Assembly: GCA_022579005.1 (NCBI GenBank)
Contig: MU401562.1
Coordinates: forward strand, 46,001-110,000
DNA: 64,000 nt
Direction: 5' to 3'
Source of the DNA: Poronia punctata
Lineage: Eukaryota > Ascomycota > Sordariomycetes > Xylariales > Xylariaceae
Shown: positions 11,528 to 22,088 of the stretch, piece after piece
Numbering within the stretch: position 1 is the stretch's first letter
How the letters are laid out: every line of letters starts with the position of its first letter
Made by a program: the position numbers and the translations under genes
The notes under the pieces: model-generated
What the model was told of the DNA's origin: nothing
Database searches by the model: none
What the model saw: the letters and a program-made list of their open reading frames with translations, nothing else

Positions 11528-11782
11528 CTACCTTCGTAAGTCCGTATTAGCGACAACTACCCTCTTATCGGACAAGATGGAGAGACACACGTAAACAAAG
11601 TAATTATTAGGATACTTTTCATCCAGCAAACCGTAGAGGTTTCTTAGATGGATGCCCGCCGACCTAATAACGACCAGAAAGGGGAATCGCAGCGTCATTG
11701 AATTGAAATATGCCTCATCCTCCTCCTCTTGTCGTTTTTCTTCGGCAGTGTCCTGGCTAGCTGGGTTACTAGAGGTACTCAT
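11528..11782 (-). CDS. Small unrecognised open frame
   Basis: An 84-codon frame with a true ATG at 11782. The N-terminus is polar and acidic (about 25 residues), followed by a more hydrophobic segment (LRFPFLVVIRSAGIHL) and an ordinary C-terminus. No family, signal peptide or clear intron is visible. It may be chance. Confidence 0.2.
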   Translation of the reverse strand: MSTSSNPASQDTAEEKRQEEEDEAYFNSMTLRFPFLVVIRSAGIHLRNLYGLLDEKYPNNYFVYVCLSILSDKRVVVANTDLRR

Positions 11783-12852
11783 GGCGATTCTGTGTCTTAG
11801 TGGTTAGAAGTGGTATAACCTCATTTTATTTTGTAGGGACTTGCAAAGACATGGGTATTTATATCCGAAACATGGGTAGCGAGTCAAGGTATCTCGAGAA
11901 CACAAATGTTAACTCAAAAACATGCCTCAACTGGAGAAATGTGTAGATGGAATCACCGCATTTCTGGCCTACCTCAACAGCCTTAATTCTTGGCCAAATC
12001 TTCGGAGGTCTTTCCTTCTTCAAAGATGATAGTATGTCGGCGTCGATATAACCTACAGAGACGACTGCGATTCTTATGTCCCTTTAACAAGTCCAAACAC
12101 CTCGAGAGCCCGCAGTGCAGATGCGGAGTACCTTATTTAAAGAATACGAGAAAGTCCCAGTAGGTTCTATGCATGTAATTTAGCTACTTGCCGTGTAATA
12201 TCCTGTTCATGACGTGCTTGTATCACTGACCAACCACCATGTTTAAAGTTGGCAACGGCTTTGTCCCTTTGAAGGTGCAAGAGGACAGAAGGAACTATGC
12301 AAACTCATCCGGAAAGAAGGTTCTAGCTTCAGCACAATAGTTGATAACAGACGATGCCGATGATCACATACCACCTAACGTAGCATGGGCAAGCAAATAT
12401 GCAGTCCAAATAAACCAAACGCGGCTACCACAAAATCAACGACATCGACAGTAGGGAAGGATGAGACCGTCAACTGGGAATCTACCTTGTTTTTAGAAGG
12501 CTATACGCGGTAAGTCCAACTTGATATTTTGGGAACGTTATAACTTCAAAGGATCATTCCTTCCGTCCTCTAAGTAATATTATGGAAGTCACTGCCACTC
12601 TGATCTATGTGTGCAGGTTCAACTCAGTAGATACTCAAGTAATGACGTGGCAATATGCAATATTGAATAGCAAGGGCGAGGGTCATTCCTACCTACGTTG
12701 GTCATGACCAAATCCATCTTTGAGCAATTTCTTGTAACATAAGTATCCCCTCTACCTGCTTCCCCCTTCATCTTTTCCCCCCGGTTCCCATCTCCAGTTA
12801 TTCCACCTTCAAAACAATACTGAACAACCAATATTACAGACACCCTTGAATA

Positions 12853-13919
12853 ATGTCCGAAACTTACTTGACCAGTGGCACCTTGGCCTTCTGGCAACGA
12901 TCATATTCGTGGTACGCCTCCAATAACATCCTCGTGACAGCATGTATAGAGGAATTAGGGAGCAGAACAGCCATTAGACCCGCCACCTATGAAGAGAGAC
13001 AGCTCCCACCACAGTTCACCGTCGGAAATACTCAAGTCATTCTCAACACCGGCCGGGGAGTAAAGCATGTCCGGATATTAAGTCCCTCAGATGCCTAGCA
13101 AGAAACTCGGCGATGCAAAAGGCTACCTAAACACCACAATAACGGCGAACTTCCAGGAGTGTCGGCCAGTGACGAGTTTTGTATGGACTGCATGCATTGC
13201 TTGCAGACCTGTGTCGAGGCCTACAAGGCTAAAAAGCCGCGATCGTATCGCGAGAAGGCGCTGACTCTAGGGTGCATCTTCAATGGCAACGCTGAGACCG
13301 GCTGCGGAGAATTTACAACGGCCTCCTTACTCTTTTAGCACCAGAGTTTTGAAGACGCGAATGGTATCATCAACAATCAAACTCATCTGCCTTAGAACCC
13401 CCGAAGAAGAGAGTCCCGTCCGTCTCTTCTACTTTCATACTCGACAAAGCCGTATAACAAAAGCTTTTCGTTCTACGGGGGCATGGGATCTAGCCTTCTA
13501 CCCTGGTCCTGATTACTGTACGCGGTGGTCACACTGTCTCGAGCCGAGACAGAGTTTCGCTTACCGCAGTAGACCTAGAGATGTATCCGCTACCGAGCAG
13601 AGTTCTCCTCACTCTGCAGTACAACCTGAACCGGGATCTCCGAGCCTCTGCAGCAGCGGAAGTACTCGAAATGATCTTCCGGCACGATTGAGACCCCGAC
13701 ATGATTAAAAGCAGTGAAGGATCGGAAGACGGGGAAAACGAGGCACCTCAATTCACAAAGTATTTGACTGAAGCAGCGGTAGAGCATAACGTTATTCCCG
13801 AGTCCGAACGACTGGCTTGGCAAGAGTTTTATGATGTTAGCGAGATTGCAGACAACACCGGTGATGATACCATTCTTGCGGTGTCAGATAAGGGTAACCG
13901 TATGAATGTGTCCAGGTAG
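12853..13919 (+). pseudogene. Unrecognised degenerate coding-like region
   Basis: From the ATG at 12853 an 81-codon frame ends at TAG 13096-13098. The same frame reopens for about 80 further codons with a cysteine-rich patch (EFCMDCMHCLQTC). Later frames (13283-13708; 13701-13919) also read like protein, the last being acidic. They cannot be joined by obvious introns. I do not recognise the product. The pattern suits an old gene with stops and shifts rather than a working one. Confidence 0.25.
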
Positions 13920-14107
13920 GACTGGATCAAGGCGAAGTTATCCCTTCAGCAAAGAACGATCGAGGAGGATTACAATGAAGACAGGGTATATAATACGGCA
14001 TGGGCGCTTAGTCTTGGGCCGAAGAGGATTGCTTTTCACCGACTATATGAGACAAGACGGGGTCGTGGATTTTTATCAGGTTCCTTGGATCGTTTTGGTG
14101 ACGTATT

Positions 14108-14488
14108 ATGGTAATCGAATTCGAGGCAGGTTGGAACACAAATGCCTTTTGGCACGCGCGCCGAAAGAAGGGCTCTGCCAAACAGGTGTCGGGGGATGAG
14201 CACCCTGACAATGATGCCAATGCTCGCCCAGAGGTCGCTACCACCAGTCAAATCTCTGTAGCAAAGGCCGACGAGTATCCAAACGACAATTCCAATGCTC
14301 GTGAGGAGGTTGCTGCGCCTGAACAAGCTTCCGAGTCGCCTGTGGTCGCTCGCCGCGTCCCCTGTTTGGCAGAGCCCTTCTTTCGGCGCGACCGGTTTCG
14401 CTTCTTCTTGGGCGGCGAGCTAGGGACCGCATCGGACGTAAGCGTAAGATGCTCTAACGGGGGCAAACCTACAATTGGGATAAGTTAG
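14108..14488 (+). CDS. Unrecognised repeat-containing open frame
   Basis: A 126-codon frame with an ATG. Residues roughly 30-75 are two imperfect copies of a 25-residue, hydrophilic unit (one starting DEHPDNDANAR, the next DEYPNDNSNAR), encoded by a 75-bp tandem duplication beginning at 14195 and 14270. A basic RRKKGSAKQ segment just before the repeats is also encoded, on the opposite strand, by the second arm of the inverted repeat at 14361-14390. No family is recognised. It may be part of a decayed gene or a repetitive element. Confidence 0.3.
   Translation: MVIEFEAGWNTNAFWHARRKKGSAKQVSGDEHPDNDANARPEVATTSQISVAKADEYPNDNSNAREEVAAPEQASESPVVARRVPCLAEPFFRRDRFRFFLGGELGTASDVSVRCSNGGKPTIGIS
14157..14390. 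repeat. Perfect 30-bp inverted repeat around a 75-bp tandem duplication
   Basis: Positions 14157-14186 are the exact reverse complement of 14361-14390, 30 of 30 bases. The 174-bp interior contains the imperfect 75-bp direct repeat (starts 14195 and 14270). The outer flanks do not pair. This could be the ends of a small mobile element or the result of a local inverted duplication. Confidence 0.8.
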
Positions 14489-14925
14489 ACAAGCATAACA
14501 GGTAATATGGGGAAGCTTGCAAGCATACTAGCTTTATTTTCTTTACGATAGAGCATCGCGAGAGCTAAGTTGCGCTTGCTTACGCCGTAGGAGTCCTCTG
14601 TATGGGCCTAGGCTAGAAGAGCAGCAGGATCTCCTGTATTGGAGTCCACATTGGCATGCTCGGCCGCAGCCCGAGACTTCTTCTTTAAACAACGAACCAT
14701 CTGCGCACCAGAAATGAGTGCCTTGTCGTCACTCCCTATTTGTTTACAGTTTACCTGTAGTTTAATGGCTAGAATTCCGAAGGATAAAGGCACAATAAGC
14801 AAGGTATTAAGTCATCCACTTAAATCACGCTCTACACGGCATAATCATAAGAAACATGCGTTTATGTACTTTATATACATGTTTAACCCCGGTCTCCATC
14901 GGCTAACATAAGCCACATAAAACAT

Positions 14926-17018
14926 TTAATCATAATTGGCAAAGACCTCCTGTGCCTGCTCGAATTCGCGTCTGATGACCTCGGCCCTCTTCTCTGACCT
15001 GACCTTGATGACACAGTCATACTCACGCACACACTGGAGGAAGCCAATGCTGGACTCTACCTTTCCGTCGCCCTCCTTGACCTTTTTGAATTCAAACGCC
15101 CACAGAAGCTTAGCCATGGCAATGAACAAGTTTCGCTCGGCAAGATGGATACCGGGGCAGACACGACGTCCACCGCCATAGCCGAAGTGGTCGCGGTCCG
15201 GACCGTCACTGGTATACTGGGAAGCCAGCTTGGGGTGGGTGACATAGCGCTCTGGCATGAAGTCTTCGGGCTTCTCCCAGCGTTTCTCGTCGTGGTGCAT
15301 ACCCCATACGTTGAGCACAACTGTCGAACCCTTGGGAATCCGATAGCCACCGACAAAGTCATCTGTGAGAGATGGTGAGTGATGAAAATGGAAGACACGA
15401 TGCATCGATTCGGGATTGGGGATCCTCACCTTCAGCCACAGCATGCGACACCCCCAGCGGGCTCACGGGTCGCCAGCGGTGACTTTCCTTGATCATCATG
15501 TTGATGTAAGGAAGTCTGGGGAAGTCCTCCCATGTCGGTGACCGGCTATCATCAATCGCAGCATCGATTTCTTCTCGAGCCCTATTGCAATTTCAACAAT
15601 CAGTTACTAACTCCCCGTCACCCTTTTGTTGTACATCATAAAATAGGGGTAGGATGAATAATTCTCTCCATACCTCTTCTGGACCTCGGGGAACTCAATC
15701 ATGGCCCTGACCATGGCGAGGATGAGAGACGACGAGGTATCGGACCCGCCTTCCATGAGCACGCCGCCCAAGAAATAAAGTTGGCTAGGGGTCAGGGCCG
15801 TCTTCTCGTTCTGGTCGAGCACGCGGTCCATGAACGATCCCCGGTTGACACCTCCTTCCCGACGTTTCTCCACCTGGCCCAAGACTTCGGTGTAGAGGTC
15901 CGTCATGGCCTTGCCCACGCCGGAGGCACGGGACTTCCATCGGCCGAGAAGAGTCTCGGGGATGAGCTTGAGTAGGGGGAACGAGTCGACTGGTGGTGTG
16001 GCTCCTAGCTCGAGAATCTCGCTCCAGTCGTTCAGGAGGGAGAATAGACGGAGGAGATAGGGGCTCGTGATGGACTTGGTGCGGATGCCAAAGACTTTTG
16101 TTTTTTTTCGAGCACCCCGGATTAGCAGATATATCTAGGCTAGGTACCTTCACCCACCGAGAGATAGTGCACAGTGGGGGGGGAAGAGAAGTTGCGTACT
16201 TACCTAAAGAGTTGGTGATGCTATTGCTATAACGCTTGGGATGTTCCATGTGGTTCTGGGGCGCGACGAGGAAGTCGTGCATCAGCTGGGTGGCCTCGGC
16301 GTTCTGCAGCTTGATGTGGTGTTTCTCGCACATGGGCTCCATGAAGTACTGATGGATGAGCTTCCTGATGCGTCTCCACTGCTCGCCGTACTGCATCAGC
16401 AGGAGGTGGTCGTCCTGCGTGATGAGACGGCCGACGTAGGAATCCGGACGGTGGCTGTATATGCTGCTCTTCCTATCCAATAACTCCTTGATCATCTTGG
16501 GGTCGGTGATGATGATGGTGTTGTTGGTGAATCGCTTGAGGCTGTAGATTCCGCCATATTGCTTGGCCCATTCTGTGAAGCTACAATGACGAGAAGAATA
16601 GGTGAGTAAGTAGGTACGGTGTAAGTGAGGGAAGTCCGGTAGGTATAACGCCTCAGGGTGGTCTGTAATTGTATGCGACAGACGGATAGATGGGTAATGG
16701 GAGATGTTTGAAGACTTACATGAAATGAGCGTTGAATTTGGGGATGAGATGTTCGTTACCGACGATGGGACGTGTCGGCGGTCCTACGAACCAAAGAGTT
16801 GTTAGAAGGAACTTGAGAAATTCGTTCACACACAAATCAGAAGGTCGGGGAGGGTCTGTCTATCTGTTCTGCCCTATCGTACCTGGTGGCATATCAGCAT
16901 CTCGCTGACCTATACGAGTGACCTTGTAGACGAGCAAGGACACGAGACCAAAGATACAAAGCCATAGCGACGGCGAAAATTGCGTCACAGCCGCTCGGGC
17001 TTGCTCCAAAGTCCACAT
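14926..17018 (-). CDS. Cytochrome P450 monooxygenase of the 6-MSA-type cluster
   Basis: Six exons (17018-16883, 16783-16720, 16580-16204, 16094-15674, 15581-15430, 15362-14926) join in frame to 528 residues, normal for a fungal ER P450. An N-terminal membrane anchor lies at about residues 15-35, followed by a Pro-rich hinge (MPPGPPTRPIVGN). The I-helix oxygen-binding region reads GGSDTSS, ExxR is E365-R368, and the heme loop FGYGGGRRVCPG has Cys452 as axial ligand. All catalytic elements are intact. In related pathways CYP619-type enzymes hydroxylate m-cresol or m-hydroxybenzyl alcohol made from 6-MSA. The heme loop and the neighbouring polyketide synthase agree with such a role, but subfamily assignment needs a tree. 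It is on the same strand as the cupin gene upstream at 20544. Only one P450 is present here, whereas patulin synthesis uses two. Confidence 0.93.
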
Positions 17019-17636
17019 ATTTTTTTTTCTTTCTTTCTTCCCTTGCTTGCCTATCTTTGGTTTTTGTCACGAATTCAGAGCACTGTACCAGATTATATCA
17101 CATGTATTTTAGAGTGGTCCTGGGGCAAGGGGGGGTTGGTTGGGTGGGTAAGGAAGGGGGAAGGGGGGCCATAGACGACCTCTCTTCTGCAAACCGGCAG
17201 TTTTATAAGATATGCAGAAGCAAGTTATCGCGAAAAAGAGGCGACATCCTTTTTTTGATGGGGTGAAAACCCATGGCGCCGGAGGGGGTTGTTTAAGTTT
17301 AAACTATAAGTGAACTCTCTCGCCGGCCGGCTGGATTGCATGACGAAAGTGGTAAAATTGCACGCGCCGGCCAGAACAGGAGAGATGAGATGAGATGTTT
17401 GGTTCTAAACGCCCTTCCCTTCCCTCCTCCCCCCCCGTCCCCCTTGTTCCTTGAGTGACGCCGATACGAGACGAGTAAGAAGAAAAGATTGATTGGTTGG
17501 TTGGTGGGTTTGGTTTGGTTTCAGTTTCCGAACTTGAAGTGCGTTTTTGCTGTTACTGGACTGGACTGGACTGCACAGGACTGGACTCCTTTGGTTTTCG
17601 GAGCTATATTTTCTGGGGCATACCTAAAGTGGTTTC

Positions 17637-17667
<31 letters not shown>

Positions 17668-19505
17668 GATTTGCTAACTACTACGTACCAGGTCATACTA
17701 CTGCCATTACTAGACGTATATGAAAGAATACATACATACATACATAATCACGTAAAATAAAAAAACACCCTGGTTCGACTCTTTTTTTTTTTTTTTTTCC
17801 CTTCTCTCGCAGTGCGGCGTCAGGTTGTACTGACTAAAGTAGGTAACTAACCCTTGCCAGCTGAATAAGGTCTTTTGTGGGGCAGATCAGATAGGTAATA
17901 GGCAACGTCCCCCATGTTTTTAAGCTTTTTTGAGTAGTCGATATGCGCGTTTTCTTTCTACTCTACTCTACTCTACTCCGGAACCTCCATTTGGAAATGG
18001 AGGATAGGTACCTATGTAGGTAGATACGTAAAACTTTAGTCTTAGTCTTAGTCACCCTCACCCCTACCCATGCATGCATGCATGCATGCATTCATTCATT
18101 CATGCATATGCAAGTAAGACGGAAGGAACCCTGAAGCTTAAAATCTACCTATCTATTCATGGATGTTTTTGTTTTGTTTTCCTTTTGGGACGGAGGGAGG
18201 GAAGAGGGAGGCGAAAGAGAAGAAAAAGGAAGAAGAAGAAGAAGAAGAAAAAAAAAAAAAAAAAAAGAAGGCCAGTTAAATTGTTTGCTTTGGTTTACCG
18301 TGGGATGTGTACGATGTATGTATGTATGTATGTATAGTATGTATAGTATATATGTAATTTTCTTTCTTGATCTCTGTCTCTTTGCTTGATGCTGATGACT
18401 GACGATCTTCTTTTTTTTCCCGGCGAATTTCGATATAATCCCTAACCCCCCCCCCCGCCCCCCCCCCTACCTCTCCTTCTACCCCCTATACTTACATCTT
18501 CTATACATATGTCCACTTAGGCGAGTATGTAACAGGTTATTTTATAGTGTGGTGTGTCTGCATCGACTTAAAAAAAGGGAAAAGCTTATCGTTCCTGAAT
18601 ATAATCTTTCACATGTTAATGTAGGTAAGGTAGGTATTGTAGTTGTAGTTGAACCGAAAGGAAACGAAAGGAAATTCCCCAGTAGACTAGTGCTTATATA
18701 GAGATAATATAGGTCAAAAGATCCCGGTCTTTTCCATCTGCCGGCAATTTTTGTAGTGTATGGGTAGGGTTGTACTCGTAAAGTCGGTCGGTTTGTTCCC
18801 CCTTAAAAAGTGAGTAAGGAGGAAAAGGAAAGGAAAGGAAAGAATTGTAATTGAATGCAAGGGATGTTAGAAAAGGGGAAGACGAAAAAAAAAAAGAAGG
18901 TTTTTTGAATAGCTAACCTAGCTAAAGAAATTGATGGACTAAAGAAAAGGGAGGAAGCTCAGCTGGTTTCACGTAAGTTGGTTAGTTAGTAGGTTAAGTA
19001 GATAGATAGATAATTATCAGATTCTGAGGTTACCATGGTGAATACTCCGTTGTAATCGGAAATGTTACGCTAGATTGAGATAGAGAATGGGTATGTAGGA
19101 TTAGCCTTTGGCGATAATCTCGCCGGTAATCCCCCATATACATACATACATACATACAGATGAAAGGTACGTACTATGTATAGATAAAAGGGATCATCCA
19201 GATAGGCTATTACACAAGGACGATAGGTCAAACTGTGGGGATAGAAGGGGGGAGGGGGGAAGTAAGTATCTCGGCAAGGTAAATACTTTTATGTACATGG
19301 CAGGCCGGCGGTAAAAACGGTTGGAAATAATTATAGAAATTTTCCTTTTCATTCATACCTAACGCAGGCTAGTATCCAGTACTCTGTCTGTCTGTCTAAA
19401 CTAAATAGAGATTTTCCACATGTAAAATGCCATCATATACGCTATCCATAAAAGAAAAACAAGAGAAAATCATAACCAAAAGTGGGGGGAATCATACATT
19501 CTTTT
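17019..19505. other. Intergenic region, P450 promoter side, microsatellite-rich
   Basis: No gene is supported in 2.5 kb. The P450 promoter would be the first several hundred bases. The rest is unusually rich in simple repeats: poly-T near 17638-17660 and 17781-17799, an ATGC/CATT run near 18068-18110, a purine tract 18181-18270 ending in poly-A, TATG units near 18313-18335, a C-run near 18446-18467 and CATA units near 19138-19158. The octamer TACTCGTA occurs at 18773. Confidence 0.65.
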
Positions 19506-20544
19506 TTACTTCTTGACGCCGTTGACCTTGTGGATCTTTCCATTCCCATTCACGCTGGCCGAAGAGGAGCTAGCACCAGAACCATTCTTCTGGTTCTGCT
19601 CATGCAGATCGATAGTGAACTGCTCGTACTCGGCATTCAAGACCTTGCCCTTGTCCATCGCGACTTGTTCCTCCCACGATTTAGCCTTGGTATAGGACTC
19701 CTCTACTAGGTGGCGTTGGAACCAGGACCCCTTCATCTTGGCCACGGCGTAGTCCCAGTCCGTAGTATACTCCCTGAAGAACGGCTTGTATCCTAGCAAG
19801 CCGCCGATCCACCTGCCTAGCATCACGCTACCCCAGTAACCGATGAATCGGCGGAAGGGAACCCACTTCGGAGGTACCGAGTATGCGTCGCCACCGTCTT
19901 GAATCTGTCGGGGAGTGTTAGCTTCCCGCTTTCGAAAGTATAGTATCGCTTATAGTATGACTTACGGCAAGATACTGGATAAAATTCAACTTTCCCTCAT
20001 GCAATAGAGCATCATGCCAGTACCCGTACCAGTTCTCGAAAAAGATGCGGTCCAGCTGGTAATCCATACCACTGTCGGACGCGCTCAGATAGACGGTCAT
20101 ATCACAGGGGGAATCCGGATGGATGTAGAAACGGTGAATAGCGCCGGCCTTGACGGATATCTCACCGTCTTCCGGATATACCACCTTGTGTTTCCCGTTG
20201 ACCTCGATTCCCATGATGCCAGCCTCGACACGGAAGTACTCGGTCTGGAACTGGTGGAAGTGCAGGAGAGGTCCTTGCGGCCGCATCGGCGAATCAATCA
20301 GCTTCCGGAGATTCTCCGGAATGGGGCCATCTAGATCCTGCTTGTATGTCTGTCTGAACAGAAAGCAGCGCCCTGGAGGCGGTTCGAGGAATTCGGTTGT
20401 CAGAAGACCACCGAATCTGTTTTTTTTTTTCATTCGTGTGAGAATCATGATCTTCAATCTTTTTTTCGAGGTCGCGACTTACTTGACGATCTCGGACTGA
20501 CCGGCCGAGTTGTGATAAGGTACAAAAGGACGGAATAGAGGCAT
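19506..20544 (-). CDS. Cupin-type putative dioxygenase, PatJ-like
   Basis: Three exons (20544-20483, 20416-19966, 19904-19506) join to 303 residues. The cupin motif 1 is complete: [10 protein letters not shown] gives the metal ligands H73, H75 and E80, with the expected Gly at 87. A second histidine-bearing strand ([10 protein letters not shown]115) supplies the fourth ligand. After the cupin comes a region rich in Trp/Tyr and Arg, then a low-complexity Ser/Asn/Gly/Lys tail from about residue 280. The size and motif layout recall PatJ, the patulin-cluster protein thought to act with PatO at the gentisyl alcohol to isoepoxydon step. I infer a comparable ring-oxidation role. It shares a 1.5-kb divergent promoter with the polyketide synthase, strong contextual evidence for co-expression. 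The start at 20544 gives a compact N-terminus without signal peptide, so the enzyme is probably cytosolic. Confidence 0.88.
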
Positions 20545-22088
20545 CTTGACTGGCTAACTGAACGGATTATGTGTGTGGAGTACAAAAAGATGAGATGAGA
20601 TTAGGTATAAACAGATAGACAGACGAGGTAAGAAATCGGCCGACGGACGTCCTCTGAAAACACTTCTTCCTCTAGACACACACACTCTCTCTGTCTTGAT
20701 AACCTTGATTATGTTATGACATGAAACAACAACCAAAAAAGCCGTGAAAAAGCTGGGGACTTTGGCTGGGATTTGAAGTGATAAAATTAGTTAATCGCAA
20801 CTTTTTAGTTTGTAGAGAGTGTCTTGTATGGTCTCTATGTGTTAAAAAGATAAAAGGCACGTGCCGGTGGGTCCAAGTGCTGCCGTTCGGTCTCCGTCAG
20901 TCAGCGCCTAGATTGGCCCGAAGTGGGAAAGACGACATGCAGGGTTCCGGGACCGATGCAACCAAATCCGGACAATTTGGCAGGCCCTTCCAAAATGAGT
21001 AGGGAGTGTCTGGGAAGTATGTGTGGGTGAGAAGAAAGCAAACGGTAGGGTAGGAACAGATCCGAAAGGCACCACGGACAACCGCCGACGATTCTCTCTT
21101 GTTTTTTCTTCCTTTCCTCCCCTGTCCTTCTCCAGTAGCTTATCACCGTTACATTGCAGCGTTTCCTTTAGCTCTACACCTCCCGGAATAAGCATTTCCT
21201 CCCAAGCTGCAGCCAAGACACAGACGCATGCCGGGTTTGGTGATCGTCGATCGAGTACCATGTCGGTACCCTGGGAGGTATATACTCTATTGCTCCAACA
21301 GGAATTACCCTACTGGGCCAATTATACGCAACAGCCTCACGGAGATTGTCGCCTTGTGGCCCACGTTTCTGTGGTCCGAAGAGTCACAACCTTATAGCCG
21401 AAATCTAGCCTTACGCGGCCACCGGTAAGAAAGGTGTCAGATGGGGGTGGAGTGTCAGGGAGCCGTCAGAAAGGGGCAGATGGGGAAGGGGAGCAGCATT
21501 CAGAACACCGCGGAAGGGGCGAAAGATTCAGGGACATGTAACATTTCGTTATGCAAGGCAACTATGGGACCAAGGTCGACGGGCGCGAAAGCAGCTTGGG
21601 CGCTTTGCCGGCTTCGTTTGCGGTAGCTTAGCTTAGACCGGACGGACGAATTTGGTCTTCCTCGCGGGGAACAGCTTACGGTAATCGGTAGTTGGTATTG
21701 GTTTTCGTTTGTCGATAATGAGGCCGAGTAAAGATTAGCATATCTTTTCCTATACTTCCCGCAGTCCGGTCGCCATCCCAAGACATCTATATCTTGAGCC
21801 TCTCTCCCTCGCCAATTTCGCATTCTCTCTTCTGCTCGACAGCTCAGCATCCATCAAGAGAGTTCTTTCTATTCCGCCGGAAGGAGTTCAGCATCTCTTT
21901 TTCTCTGTTTTGTTCATGTAATGCTTTGAAGCTCTCACGTCTAGTCTCTTTCTTCAACATCTGCGGTATCGCGCTATCCGAGAGATTGTCAGCCCCATCT
22001 CAAAGACTCAGAATCGGTCGTCCCCTCACCCCGTGACAAAACATTTAATTCTTCTCCAAAGTGTCAAAGGAAACACACGATCTAAACA
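20545..22088. promoter_or_regulatory. Divergent promoter of the cupin gene and the polyketide synthase
   Basis: A 1.54-kb bidirectional intergenic region. It contains a perfect palindrome GGCACGTGCC at 20856-20865 (E-box/G-box core) about 315 bases from the cupin start, CCAAT at 21318-21322 and ATTGG (CCAAT on the minus strand) at 21697-21701. The last 300 bases before the polyketide synthase ATG are pyrimidine-rich leader. No open frame inside it is convincing. Confidence 0.6.

Larger units (their letters stand above)
10571..14925. other. Long stretch of degenerate sequence without an intact recognised gene
   Basis: This 4.35-kb region contains AT-rich simple sequence, a G-rich run near 10785, unrecognised short frames (11528-11782 minus, 12853-13919 plus, 14108-14488 plus, 14608-14802 minus), and the inverted-repeat structure at 14157-14390. 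The density of interrupted coding-like pieces from 12.85 to 14.8 kb suggests at least one decayed gene or transposon. None gives a motif I can name. Confidence 0.5.
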
